DNA from: Clostridium_AD sp050717515
GTDB taxonomy: Bacteria > Bacillota > Clostridia > Clostridiales > Clostridiaceae
Direction: 5' to 3'
Assembly: GCF_050717515.1 (NCBI RefSeq)
Contig: NZ_JBOITL010000025.1
Span: 310,001 to 374,000 of the forward strand
Length of the DNA stretch: 64,000 nucleotides
Shown here: piece after piece, positions 1 to 8,005 of the stretch
Numbering within the stretch: the first letter of the stretch is position 1
How the letters are laid out: each line of letters opens with the position of its first letter
Program-made: the position numbers and the translations under genes
Notes under the pieces: model-generated
Databases searched by the model: none
Told to the model about the DNA's origin: nothing
Seen by the model: only the letters and a program-made list of their open reading frames with translations

Positions 1-1
1 G

Positions 2-469
2 GGGTATCTTTTATACAGTGATTGTAAATTAACAGAAATAATAAGAGTACTTAAAAAAGAAGGACAAGTTGGATTTAGTATATGGGCGCTACAAGAAGAC
101 CAAAAGTGGCTAACGGAGATAGTTAATAAATATTTACATACAGATTCCTCAAATCAAAATAACAATAAAAAATCAGATCTTCCCAAATTTGATACAGCGA
201 AGGATGTTAGAAAAATATTAGAAGATGCTGGTTTAAGAAATGTTAATATTTATAAGGAAAATGCAGATGTAAATTATACAACCAAAGAACAATGGTGGGA
301 AGAAATGTGGTCTAATGCAGTAAGGGCAGTTTTTGAGGCAGTAGAAGAGCTGGGTGATGATAAATTTAAAGAGTTTAAAGTAGAGGTATTTAATGGACTT
401 GAAAAGTATAAAAAGCTAGATGGGTTGCACTTTAATATGCCAGTGATATATGCATTTGGAGAAAAATAA
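2..469 (+). CDS. SAM-dependent methyltransferase, C-terminal part (5' end outside window)
   Basis: The frame is open from base 2 to a TAA at 467-469, about 155 codons, with no start inside the window. The visible part resembles the second half of a class I methyltransferase: a strand-turn with LKKEG before a beta strand, a tryptophan-rich helical insertion, a segment like LEDAGLRNVNI that is typical of the last helix-strand unit, and a final strand ending in AFGEK. The SAM-binding motif I would lie upstream. No substrate can be inferred. It is followed by the convergent minus-strand DedA-like gene. Confidence 0.6.
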   Translation, partial: GYLLYSDCKLTEIIRVLKKEGQVGFSIWALQEDQKWLTEIVNKYLHTDSSNQNNNKKSDLPKFDTAKDVRKILEDAGLRNVNIYKENADVNYTTKEQWWEEMWSNAVRAVFEAVEELGDDKFKEFKVEVFNGLEKYKKLDGLHFNMPVIYAFGEK

Positions 470-518
470 AATGCAACTTAATATTGTAATACATATTAAT
501 ATTAACAAATAGAATTAT

Positions 519-1202
519 TTAATTACTACTTAGTTTTTCGAGTAAATATTCTCCTTTAAATATTCCAATTAAAAAAATTAAGACTACAATAAGTAGCATA
601 AAAAATAATATTGGTTTACTACAAGATAGCATGTTTGAACCAAAATAGCAGGAAAGCGCTAATGTAGGAATTCTTCCAATAGTTGAGTATATTATAAATT
701 TTTTAAGAGATATTTTTGAAATACCACAGGCGAAAATTATTGAGTCCTTTGGTATACCAGGTAAAAAATAAATTAGAAATACAATAAGGTTTATTTTTTT
801 TGAGTTCAAGGCTGATTCAATACTTAGCAATTTCTTTTCAGAAATGAATTTTTGAACAAGTGATCGTCCATATTTTTTTGAAAGTGAAAATAGCAATATA
901 GATCCAATAGTTATTCCAATAAGAGAAAGAATAGTCGCAGCAAGAGTGCCATAAATCCATCCTCCAGAAGCCTGAATTACTTCGCCAGGAATAAAAAATA
1001 TTGCTACTTGAAGAAATTGAGAAAATATAAAAACAAGTATTCCATAGTATCCAAAGGAAGTTATGAAATTTTTGAATTGTTCAGGGTTTTTTAACATAAA
1101 AAAATATTGTTTATACTTATAGCCTAACATTAAGGTGATTATAACTAATGTGGATATTAAAATTAAAGTCCTGTGGTTTTTTATAAATTGTCTAAGCTTC
1201 AT
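519..1202 (-). CDS. TVP38/TMEM64 (DedA-like, VTT domain) membrane protein
   Basis: A 227-residue polytopic membrane protein. An N-terminal helix (about residues 12-28) is followed by the VTT core: a re-entrant or helical segment around 52-75, a glycine-rich stretch with GEVIQASGGWIYG near 73-85, a long hydrophobic helix with GxxxG-like spacing near 88-108, the conserved FLPGIPKD region near 145-152, and two C-terminal helices. The Pro-Gly/Lys-Asp element is characteristic of the SNARE-associated/DedA superfamily, whose members include lipid scramblases and undecaprenyl-phosphate flippases. The substrate here is unknown. It is transcribed alone, divergently from the operon at 1748. Confidence 0.85.
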   Translation of the reverse strand: MKLRQFIKNHRTLILISTLVIITLMLGYKYKQYFFMLKNPEQFKNFITSFGYYGILVFIFSQFLQVAIFFIPGEVIQASGGWIYGTLAATILSLIGITIGSILLFSLSKKYGRSLVQKFISEKKLLSIESALNSKKINLIVFLIYFLPGIPKDSIIFACGISKISLKKFIIYSTIGRIPTLALSCYFGSNMLSCSKPILFFMLLIVVLIFLIGIFKGEYLLEKLSSN

Positions 1203-1362
1203 ATATGTACCCCCGTATTTTAAATATCAAATTTAGCGTATGCTTTAATTTGTTGTTCAACTATTATTATAAGCGTTTTATAAATTTTGAAAAAGCGATT
1301 GATATAACATTTGCCTTACATTATTGTAATGTTGATAACATAATAAGAGGCTATATCAGAAC

Positions 1363-1403
1363 AAAATAAAGAACTATCTGAGCTCCAGATGGTTCTTTAT
1401 TTT
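1363..1403. terminator. 18-bp inverted repeat, bidirectional terminator-like
   Basis: Arms 1363-1380 and 1386-1403 pair along 18 bp with one G-U wobble and a 5-base loop. The arms are A-rich on the left and T-rich on the right, so an intrinsic-terminator shape exists on both strands. It lies between two divergently transcribed genes where no transcript obviously ends, so its role is unclear. Confidence 0.55.
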
Positions 1404-1617
1404 AGCTTTTTAAAGTTTTATATAATTATATTTAGCAGCTTGTGTATCAAATACTCTCGCTTTCTTTGTCCAATTCAACATGTGTATACAGAATTTCCTT
1501 ATTGTAAAATTATATCGGTATTAGTTGTATTTGTAAAGAAAAAAATCCCTGCTAAAAATTGTTTGAAAATAATATACCCTCAAAATAATTATATGATTTC
1601 ATTATTATGTAAATATA

Positions 1618-1646
1618 TTGACAACAAGTAAATTAATGGTTATAAT
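1618..1646 (+). promoter_or_regulatory. Consensus sigma-A promoter
   Basis: TTGACA at 1618-1623 and TATAAT at 1641-1646 are both perfect and are separated by 17 bp. It would start transcription near 1653, giving a roughly 95-base leader before the gene at 1748. The 545-base stretch 1203-1747 otherwise holds only the inverted repeat at 1363-1403 and an unconvincing 80-codon frame. Confidence 0.8.
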
Positions 1647-1747
1647 TTATTTAGATATCAATAGAAATGAATTGAAAGTATTTATTTTTGTGATAAATTG
1701 GGTTATGTCATAATACATAATAGAATTAGAAATAGGGGGGGTTCAAA

Positions 1748-2155
1748 ATGACACTATGTGCACAATTGAAAGAAGAGTTTTTAAACGAGATTGAAGTGTT
1801 AATAAATGGATGGAAAGAAAAGTCTATTAAATTAGCTTCAGAAGGTTCATCTGATGAAGCGATTCTAGAAACTATAAAAGCGAATATTGGGGATATATTC
1901 TATAAGTTGTTTAATGTAAGTTATAAAAATTCATGTAAAAATGTTGAGAGTGATGAAATTGAGCTTAGGAAGCTTTCAAAAGCGTACTTTGATTTCTTTG
2001 AAAAGATACCGGCTCCATGGAGGGCGAAAATGGCTAAGGATAAGGAGTACAATATAATTGAGGAATATTATAAGGAGCAAATTAAGCTAGAGACAGTAGC
2101 GGAGATTAAAAATCTATTTATAAAATATTACAATAGATTTTATAAGGAGGTATAA
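1748..2155 (+). CDS. Small helical cytoplasmic protein of unknown function
   Basis: 135 residues, predicted almost entirely alpha-helical, with no signal peptide or membrane segment. A run of Gs (about 1735-1741) forms the ribosome site. I do not recognise the family. The conserved-looking segment IPAPWRAKMAKDKEYN (about residues 94-109) would be the best search handle. Its stop codon TAA abuts the ATG of the ArsR-type regulator at 2156, so the two are certainly co-transcribed and probably translationally coupled. That makes a role as ligand-sensing partner or effector of the regulator plausible, but this is inference. Confidence 0.75.
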   Translation: MTLCAQLKEEFLNEIEVLINGWKEKSIKLASEGSSDEAILETIKANIGDIFYKLFNVSYKNSCKNVESDEIELRKLSKAYFDFFEKIPAPWRAKMAKDKEYNIIEEYYKEQIKLETVAEIKNLFIKYYNRFYKEV

Positions 2156-2704
2156 ATGGAAAAGGATTGCATAAAGATTTTTAAGTGTCTGGGTGATAAA
2201 TCAAGACTATTAATAATAAATAATTTGATAGAGTGTCCTATGTATGTTGAACTATTATCAGAGAGATTAAATCTAGCACCTTCTACAATATCATTTCACT
2301 TAAAGAAGCTGGAAGAAATTAAATTAGTGTACTCCGTTAAGGAACAATATTATGTAGTTTATCATTTAAATAATGATATGCTTTCATTAAGATTGAATGA
2401 TTTGATTAATGTAGTAGAGCCGGAAAATGATATACAAACTGAAAGAGAGGCTCAGTACAAAAGAAGCGTGATAAATGCCTTTTTTGAATATGGAAAGTTA
2501 AAATCTATACCTGCTGCGCAAAAGAAAAGAAAAATTGTACTTGGGGAAATTGCAAAAGAATTTGAAGTAGGCAAGGCATACGCTGAAAGAGAGGTTAATA
2601 TAATCATAGCTGATTTTCATGATGATTTTTGCACAATTAGAAGAGAAATGATAGCATTTAATATACTCCAAAGAGAACATAATATTTACAGGTTAGTGAA
2701 TTAA
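2156..2704 (+). CDS. ArsR-family transcriptional regulator with DUF2087 domain
   Basis: 182 residues. The N-terminal winged helix (about 3-80) has the ArsR layout: a CLGDKSRL helix, then a recognition helix with LAPSTISFHLKKLEE. The C-terminal part (about 95-180) matches the DUF2087 type, with the KRKIVLGEIAKEFE signature and a final RREMIA..ILxR segment. No ELCVCD-type metal site is seen, so it is probably not an arsenic sensor. It is second in an operon between an unknown helical protein and a DJ-1/PfpI protein, 38 bases before the latter. Confidence 0.85.
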   Translation: MEKDCIKIFKCLGDKSRLLIINNLIECPMYVELLSERLNLAPSTISFHLKKLEEIKLVYSVKEQYYVVYHLNNDMLSLRLNDLINVVEPENDIQTEREAQYKRSVINAFFEYGKLKSIPAAQKKRKIVLGEIAKEFEVGKAYAEREVNIIIADFHDDFCTIRREMIAFNILQREHNIYRLVN

Positions 2705-2742
2705 GTAAAAGGCAAACAAAATGTAATATGGAGGGGATTTAC

Positions 2743-3318
2743 ATGAGTAAAATATTGGTATTTATTTATGATGAAATGGCAGACTTTGAAATGACGTTTG
2801 TTACTCATATTTTAGGAGCAGATTTAGGGAAGGAAATAATTACGGTTGCATATGAAGATAAATTAATAAGAAGTAAATCGGGAATTATTTATAAACCTAT
2901 AAAGCTTATTAAAGATGTTTTAGAAGAAGAGGCAGAAGGCTTAATAATTCCAGGAGGATGGAACGGGGAAATAAGGCCAGAACTTATAGAACTAATACAA
3001 AACCTTAATGAAAAAGGGAATTTATTAGGAGCTATTTGTGGGGGTTCAAGGTTTTTAGCTAAGGCAGGAGTTTTGGATAATGTAAAGTATACCACTTCAA
3101 TTGTTGACTGGACAGAAACATATGTACAACAGTTTATGGAAAGTGACCCATTTCCAAGACAGAATTTTGTTTTAGGTAGGGTCATAAGAGATGGCAATAT
3201 TATAACAGCACAAGGTAATGCTTTTATTGATTTTGCAATTGAGGTGTGTGATTGGTTTGGTTCATTTGAGGGGGAAGAGGATAAGAATAATTTTGCAAAA
3301 GCTATAAAAGGGGCTTAA
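2743..3318 (+). CDS. DJ-1/PfpI family protein (glutamine amidotransferase-like fold)
   Basis: 191 residues from the ATG at 2743. An upstream in-frame ATG at 2728 is rejected because the ribosome site GGAGGGG (2730-2736) lies inside that extension. The fold shows the early FIYDEMADFE segment, GLIIPGG (about 70) and the nucleophile-elbow cysteine in AICGGSRFLA (near residue 99). Relatives act as glyoxalases/deglycases, chaperones or stress proteins. The exact activity is not predictable. Followed by a terminator. A decayed paralogue lies at 29707. Confidence 0.85.
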   Translation: MSKILVFIYDEMADFEMTFVTHILGADLGKEIITVAYEDKLIRSKSGIIYKPIKLIKDVLEEEAEGLIIPGGWNGEIRPELIELIQNLNEKGNLLGAICGGSRFLAKAGVLDNVKYTTSIVDWTETYVQQFMESDPFPRQNFVLGRVIRDGNIITAQGNAFIDFAIEVCDWFGSFEGEEDKNNFAKAIKGA

Positions 3319-3342
3319 TTGAAGATTTATCTGCTATTTATT

Positions 3343-3376
3343 AATAGGTAGTCCGTTCTGAGACTACCTATTTTAT
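3343..3376 (+). terminator. Intrinsic terminator after DJ-1 gene
   Basis: An 11-bp perfect stem (3343-3353 with 3362-3372), an 8-base loop and a TTTTAT tail. It ends the operon that begins at 1748. Confidence 0.85.
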
Positions 3377-3434
3377 ATGTATATATCAATAATTCAATAT
3401 TTTAATCCACCAATTTTCAATGCAATTGTTTATA

Positions 3435-3896
3435 TCAACATAATTTTTTAATCACTTTGAAGATCATAAAACCTAAAACACAACCTAATGTATTTAAAAT
3501 AAGATCATCAATATCTAAAACACCCACATTTAGAATAAACTGACCTAGCTCAATACAAATTATAATAAGCATACAGGGTAATGTTGTATTGAGTAGCTTG
3601 CAAGACCTTCTAAATAATAATGCTATAAAAAATCCTAAGGGTATAAAGGTAATAATGTTTGCTGCAAGATTTATAAATATTACTCTAAAATTATATTTAG
3701 TAGTATTTAAAAGAAATTCCATTATCGTCTTAAATGGATAAAGATTATATCTCCGCACATCACTATAACTACGATAGGGACCAATAAACACCTCCCAAAT
3801 AATTAAACACAAATACAATAAGAAAAGTATATATAATCCTATAAGGATTTTTTCTTTCTTGCGGTGTGATAAATTTCTAATTTGTTTTAGCATCAT
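3435..3896 (-). CDS. VanZ family membrane protein
   Basis: 153 residues with four hydrophobic helices (about 18-36, 70-90, 100-120 and 128-150). The VanZ signature is present: the NLYPFKTI segment near residue 50, NLAANIITFIPLGFF (about 77-92) and the paired DIDDLILNTLG acidic motif near 128-138. VanZ-like proteins are associated with low-level teicoplanin resistance in enterococci, but most family members have no assigned activity. It is monocistronic with no resistance genes nearby. The upstream 256 bases (3897-4152) contain nothing I can identify. Confidence 0.85.
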   Translation of the reverse strand: MMLKQIRNLSHRKKEKILIGLYILFLLYLCLIIWEVFIGPYRSYSDVRRYNLYPFKTIMEFLLNTTKYNFRVIFINLAANIITFIPLGFFIALLFRRSCKLLNTTLPCMLIIICIELGQFILNVGVLDIDDLILNTLGCVLGFMIFKVIKKLC

Positions 3897-4152
3897 AAAT
3901 TCCTCCCTTCTTCGTATAATTTAATATTCTTAATTAAAGTAATGTCATATTTTACAATTGTGTCATTATTCAATTATAGAGAATATTAACATGGGTTTCA
4001 ATATTTATGATAAAAAGGAAAAAATGGTTATAGTTATTTTTTACGTTGATATTATAATATTTTACAATTAAAATAGAAATAACTTACTGGCTTAGATGAC
4101 AAGTTAATAAAGTTAATAAAGCAATTATTTTTTATACGAAAAATGAAAGGGA

Positions 4153-4371
4153 ATGAATATAAATTTGAGAAGCAGTACTGAAATAGATAGTATTATAACT
4201 AAATTGAAAATGAGAAAAGGTAACCCAATGCGATATACTCGAGAACTTAATATGGCGTTAGACTTAATAGAAGAAGGTAATTCATTTTCAAAGATTGAAA
4301 AAATCACGCAGTTAAATAAAAGTATGCTAGCAAGAGAAATAAGAAAAAGAAAAAATATAAAAGCGAGATAA
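4153..4371 (+). CDS. Small helix-turn-helix protein
   Basis: 72 residues, basic. Residues about 33-66 form a helix-turn-helix of the type seen at the end of resolvases and some transposases: a helix with ALDLIEEGNS, a turn, then KSMLAREIRKRK as recognition helix. An AAAGGGA ribosome site precedes the start. There is no catalytic domain, so it may be a stand-alone DNA-binding protein or a recombinase remnant. It lies 22 bases upstream of a GNAT gene and may be its co-transcribed partner. Confidence 0.55.
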   Translation: MNINLRSSTEIDSIITKLKMRKGNPMRYTRELNMALDLIEEGNSFSKIEKITQLNKSMLAREIRKRKNIKAR

Positions 4372-4393
4372 ATTAAGGGGGAATTATAGAAAT

Positions 4394-4945
4394 ATGAGTA
4401 GCGAAATATTTAGTTCATTTCCTAAAATAATCACTGAAAGTTTAGTTTTAAGACAAATAACAGAGCGGGATGCGGAAAGTATATATAAACTTTTAAGTAA
4501 TCCTGAAGTGATAAAGCATGATACCTTTGAATTGTTTACAAACATAAAGCAAGCAGAGGACTTAATTGAATGTTTTAGTGAGGAATTTAGGCAAAAACGA
4601 GCCATATTTTGGGGGATTTCTTTGGCAAATGCGTCTGAAATTATTGGGTTTTGTAAGTGTGAAATAGAAATCCCTAAAATAAGAGCAGATTTGGGATATG
4701 ATTTAAGACCTGAATATTGGAATAATGGAATTATCAGCGAAGCGCTAGGTGCAGTAATTGACGTTACGTTTAATAAGATCCAGGTTAATAGAATAGAAGC
4801 CTCAGTATCTAATGAAAATAATGCATCAATTAGGGTACTTGAAAAATTAGGTTTTGTAAAAGAGGGAGTTTTGAGAAAGAGAAGCTATTGGGGCGGTAGT
4901 TATCATGATATGGTAATGCTTTCTATATTAAGAGATGAGTATTGA
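4394..4945 (+). CDS. GNAT N-acetyltransferase (RimJ/RimL type)
   Basis: 183 residues. It opens with the RimL-like pattern ITESLVLRQITERDAESIY and carries the acetyl-CoA motif A in the EYWNNGIISEAL segment (about residues 110-121). The downstream NENNASIRVLEKLGF element (about 145-160) is typical of this subgroup. Family members acetylate N-termini or small amines including drugs. The substrate is not predictable. A weak ribosome site (AGGGGGAA) lies 9 bases upstream. It is the first of three consecutive GNATs. Confidence 0.85.
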   Translation: MSSEIFSSFPKIITESLVLRQITERDAESIYKLLSNPEVIKHDTFELFTNIKQAEDLIECFSEEFRQKRAIFWGISLANASEIIGFCKCEIEIPKIRADLGYDLRPEYWNNGIISEALGAVIDVTFNKIQVNRIEASVSNENNASIRVLEKLGFVKEGVLRKRSYWGGSYHDMVMLSILRDEY

Positions 4946-5008
4946 TATATATAGTTAAATTTCATCTTATTTTGTTTTCATAGAAGTAAAAATGAGGGGG
5001 GTAATTGA

Positions 5009-5791
5009 ATGATAGAAATAGAAAAAATAGTAAATGAAGAAATAAAATTCAACTTACATAAGGAGTACATTAACACCTTAGCAGAGCCAATAGATGGGTT
5101 TTGGGAAAATGTAATGATTGGTAGATCAGAATGCTATAAAATTATTTATGATGAGAAAGTAGCAGGGCATTTTTTTGTAAATTCAAGCAAAACTTTAGTG
5201 CAATTTCATGTTTCGAAAGAGTACTTTACATATGCAGAAGAAATTTTTGAATATGTTATTAAAAGTGAAATAGTAGGAAATGCTGCTGTTTCAACTAAAG
5301 AACCAGAATTTTTGTCCTTGTGTCTTGATTATCAAAAAAGTGTAGTGACGGATAGTTATCTTTTTATTGATAATAAAAAAATCAAATATGAATTAGAGGG
5401 TTTTAAAAATCTATCTTTCATATTAGCAAAAACAGTTGATATTGAAACTATAAAAAACAAATGCGATGTTGCATTTGACGGCTATTATGAAGATCTAATA
5501 GAAAACGATCAGATATTTGTATTATATGATGATTCTAGTTTGCTCGGAATAGGTGAATTTAGAATAATGAAATCGAATAAAAAATTTGGGGATATAGGAA
5601 TGATTGTAGCAGAAGAATATCGCAGAAAGGGAGTAGGAACCTATATTATTACGAAGCTTAAAGAACACTGTTATAACAACAACTTGAAGCCTATGGCATG
5701 TTGTGATATTAAAAATACAGCATCTAAGAAAACATTAGAAAAATCAGGATTTATTAGTAATCATAGAATTATGCTTGTAAACTTTAATTAG
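5009..5791 (+). CDS. Two-domain GNAT N-acetyltransferase
   Basis: 260 residues. The N-terminal half (1-125) looks like a degenerate GNAT fold without a recognisable coenzyme A loop. The C-terminal half (about 135-260) is a complete GNAT with motif A EEYRRKGVGTYI near 202-213 and the NTASKKTLEKSGF motif near 235-248. This layout suits an acetyltransferase with a substrate-shaping N-domain. An AGGGGGG ribosome site precedes the start. The substrate is unknown. Confidence 0.8.
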   Translation: MIEIEKIVNEEIKFNLHKEYINTLAEPIDGFWENVMIGRSECYKIIYDEKVAGHFFVNSSKTLVQFHVSKEYFTYAEEIFEYVIKSEIVGNAAVSTKEPEFLSLCLDYQKSVVTDSYLFIDNKKIKYELEGFKNLSFILAKTVDIETIKNKCDVAFDGYYEDLIENDQIFVLYDDSSLLGIGEFRIMKSNKKFGDIGMIVAEEYRRKGVGTYIITKLKEHCYNNNLKPMACCDIKNTASKKTLEKSGFISNHRIMLVNFN

Positions 5792-5865
5792 ATACTTTTG
5801 AAAAGTTGTAATACTATAATATGATGAAACAAAAGGCTATAGATTGGATAGGGGGAAAAGTGAAG

Positions 5866-6291
5866 ATGAGAAACTATGTTATTGAAGGTAGTACCAGAGA
5901 CGAAGCAGAGGTAGTTGAAAACGCGATGGATGAATATAATTTATCCAAAGTTCCTTTTACGCAAGAGCCATCTTTTATTTCAATTAATAAAATCATAAAA
6001 GGGCCAAATGAAGATATATTAGCAGGGATAAATAGCGTGTTATATTGTTGGAATTGCATGTATATAGATGTTTTGTGGGTTAGAGAGGAGTTTCGAGGAG
6101 TTGGGTATGGGTCCGTACTTTTAAATGAAGTAGAGAAAATTGCAAAAGAAAAAGGGTGTAAATTAATTCATTTAGTTACTTTTGATTTTCAAGCAAAAGA
6201 TTTTTATCTTAAGCATGGATATGAGATTTTTGGTGTATTAGATGATTGCCCCTTGAACCATAAACAATATTCTATGAAAAAGAATATATAG
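5866..6291 (+). CDS. GNAT N-acetyltransferase
   Basis: 141 residues from the ATG at 5866. The longer frame from 5821 is rejected because the ribosome site AGGGGG (5850-5855) lies within it. A GTG at 5860 is the alternative start. Motif A EEFRGVGYGSVLL lies near residues 74-86, followed by a short C-terminal half with KDFYLKHGYEIFG. Third gene of the GNAT run and probably co-transcribed. The 172 bases that follow contain a 12-bp palindrome (6322-6347) without a T tail. Confidence 0.8.
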   Translation: MRNYVIEGSTRDEAEVVENAMDEYNLSKVPFTQEPSFISINKIIKGPNEDILAGINSVLYCWNCMYIDVLWVREEFRGVGYGSVLLNEVEKIAKEKGCKLIHLVTFDFQAKDFYLKHGYEIFGVLDDCPLNHKQYSMKKNI

Positions 6292-6463
6292 TTTGTATTT
6301 TTTTCATGTTGTGTCACACTGCTACTTTTATTGCTCAATAAAAGTAGTAAGAAATCGCAAATCAAATTCAAAAGGAAACAAAACAAGTGAGTTTTATTTA
6401 AAAAATAATTTCACTGAATGGGATAGCATGGCTATGATGGGTAAGGAGGTATAAACATTGTCT

Positions 6464-6997
6464 TTAATTGTTGTAACTGCAAAGAAAATGATGGTCTATA
6501 AAGTCATTTGAATTACTACTTGCAATACTTTTAATATATTGAGCATAGCTAATTTCTTTATCATTAAATAGTAGATATGTTTTGTGATGATTTTCTTCAA
6601 ATACTTTTAAATATTTAAACTCAAATTCGCGATATTCTTCAGTAAATCTTGTATCATCTCTTATTCCGTAATATTTAATTCCATCATAGACTATTTTAGT
6701 TATAATTGGTTTTCTATTTGTGCTATAGTAAACAATTGTTATAAATGCAGGTTTTTCATTTTGAGAATCAGAAACAAATTTATCTATAATTTCAAATTTT
6801 GATTTTACTTCTCCATTTGAAATAACAAAATAACCATCTTTATCAGCGTTATTTATATTATATTCTTTTGGTATAAGTGATAATTCGGATTTTATTTTAT
6901 CAAATTTATTAGTACCTTCTGTATTTACAGTTTTATCATTACATCCAACTAATAAAATCATAAGAATTGCACAAATCAAAATATAAACTTTTTTCAA
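6464..6997 (-). CDS. Secreted lipoprotein, DUF4362-like
   Basis: 177 residues with a lipoprotein signal peptide: basic MKK, a hydrophobic stretch and the lipobox LVGC with Cys19 as the predicted lipidated residue. The mature part contains the repeated beta-strand pattern of DUF4362 proteins (DKDGYFVISNGEVKSKFEIIDKF, then IVYYSTNRKPIITKIVYDG). Function is unknown. It is expected on the outer face of the membrane. Monocistronic. A strong AAGGAGGT followed by TTG on the opposite strand near its 3' end leads only to a 17-codon frame and was not called. Confidence 0.7.
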   Translation of the reverse strand: MKKVYILICAILMILLVGCNDKTVNTEGTNKFDKIKSELSLIPKEYNINNADKDGYFVISNGEVKSKFEIIDKFVSDSQNEKPAFITIVYYSTNRKPIITKIVYDGIKYYGIRDDTRFTEEYREFEFKYLKVFEENHHKTYLLFNDKEISYAQYIKSIASSNSNDFIDHHFLCSYNN

Positions 6998-7230
6998 AAT
7001 TAACCCTTCCCCCTTTTTTAATGAATAATATTTCTTCCCGTCCTGTTGTTTTTAACGCCTCTAAATTTTTTTTACTGAATTTACACTTGGTATAACAAGA
7101 CCCTGTATTTCTGTTCGTAGTAATATTATACCATATTTACAATGTATATACATTATAGATTATAAATATCTTTACTAAACATAGCGTCCATATAAATATA
7201 TAAAGCAGAAAATGTTTTTCATTCAATATA

Positions 7231-7259
7231 TTGACAATAGAAATAAAATAATGTAATAT
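7231..7259 (+). promoter_or_regulatory. Sigma-A promoter of an orphan transcript
   Basis: TTGACA (7231-7236), a 17-bp spacer and TAATAT (7254-7259). It is followed at 22 bases by a GGAGGT ribosome site (7281-7286) and a tiny ORF. The next terminator is at 7660, so the expected transcript is about 420 bases. Confidence 0.65.
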
Positions 7260-7294
7260 AAAACTACAAGTTATTTTAATGGAGGTAAAACTAT

Positions 7295-7327
7295 ATGAGA
7301 AAGCTAATTCTTAACGTTGTAAGATAA
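7295..7327 (+). CDS. 10-residue leader-peptide-like ORF
   Basis: ATG at 7295 follows a perfect GGAGGT with 8-base spacing and a good promoter. It encodes MRKLILNVVR and then TAA. There is no downstream gene before the terminator at 7660, so it is either the start of a destroyed gene, a relic leader peptide, or a small regulatory transcript with a start-site decoy. Nothing proves translation. Confidence 0.3.
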   Translation: MRKLILNVVR

Positions 7328-7659
7328 TACAATTTAATATTTTATCTAAAAAATGTTTTGCTTGTTTATAACGCAAGTTTATTTGCTGTACTTTTGTAAT
7401 CTTAATACTGTAAATATAGATGCAGACTTTTATATGTGTGTAGTTTATTTGGAGAGGTGTTGAAAGTTACTTAGGGCTTAATAAGCGTAGTTAAAAATCT
7501 GTTTATATCAGGTTTATTGGTGTTGCATTTTTTTAGATGAATATAATGTTAAGGAATAGTTTCAGCGTTTATACCTTTTATGAATAATCTTCTTAAAATA
7601 ATATAGAATTATGTTCTATTTTTAAGTTGTATATTTGTATTTTGTTATGATTATAAATG

Positions 7660-7684
7660 CCGTACTTACTGTGCGGTTTTTTTT
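7660..7684 (+). terminator. Intrinsic terminator of orphan transcript
   Basis: A 6-bp stem CCGTAC/GTGCGG with one wobble, a 5-base loop and eight Ts (7677-7684). Confidence 0.75.
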
Positions 7685-7802
7685 ATACCTTTAAATTATC
7701 ACATAAATATTGTTAAGATGCAGTATATGTTTTTGTGATAGGGCTCGTAGGAGGGTATTGCCTATTTAATTTGAGGTATTGTAGCATAACAAAAATTCTG
7801 AG

Positions 7803-7842
7803 GTTGTAATGAAATTTAATTTCGTTACAACTTTATTTTTTT
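7803..7842 (+). terminator. Intrinsic terminator
   Basis: A 12-bp stem (7803-7814 with 7820-7831, one wobble), a 5-base loop and a TTTATTTTTTT tail. It is the second terminator within 160 bases, with no gene between the two, suggesting a short RNA or a removed gene. Confidence 0.75.
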
Positions 7843-7933
7843 GCATTGAATTTATTAGTTAATAATGGTTTATGAAGTGAGGTAGTGTTTAAAGCAACAT
7901 ATGATTTTATTCTTACTTTAAAGTATGGCAGGA

Positions 7934-8003
7934 GGGGTGCTTGTGCCAGTTATTTAAATATATGAGGTAAAGGATAATAAATTAAATTTTAGGGGGAAAT
8001 AAT
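7934..8003 (+). repeat. Duplicated gene end plus leader, copy 1 (copy 2 at 9177-9246)
   Basis: Bases 7934-7965 match 9177-9208 (the last codons and TGA of the GNAT at 8636) with about 5 mismatches in 32. The following 38 bases, up to and including the AGGGGGAAATAAT ribosome site, match with few differences. Copy 1 is thus the tail of a vanished GNAT-like gene followed by the same intergenic leader. Confidence 0.7.
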
Positions 8004-8005
8004 TA

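Larger units (their letters stand above)
6998..8005. other. 1-kb region without a protein gene of normal size
   Basis: This interval holds a sigma-A promoter (7231-7259), a 10-codon ORF with its own ribosome site (7295-7327), two intrinsic terminators (7660-7684 and 7803-7842), and a decayed duplicate of a GNAT 3' end plus its leader (7934-8003). Frames between are short and broken. It looks like a region of gene decay that retains at least one functional-looking transcription unit. Confidence 0.6.

Noticed and set aside
1389..1631. 80-codon plus-strand frame
   Set aside because: It begins inside the palindrome at 1363-1403, has no ribosome site, unlikely composition, and runs into the consensus promoter at 1618.
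6322..6347. 12-bp palindrome after the third GNAT
   Set aside because: Its loop is only two bases and there is no T run on either strand, so a terminator was not called.
6349..6459. Open frame ending WDSMAMMGKEV before a TAA
   Set aside because: It lacks a start codon and ribosome site, and no family was recognised; too short to call even as a gene remnant.
6458..6511. AAGGAGGT plus TTG start on the plus strand
   Set aside because: The frame stops after 17 codons and overlaps the 3' end of the minus-strand lipoprotein gene.
7353..7466. 36-codon plus-strand frame inside the orphan transcript
   Set aside because: No ribosome site and no recognisable sequence.
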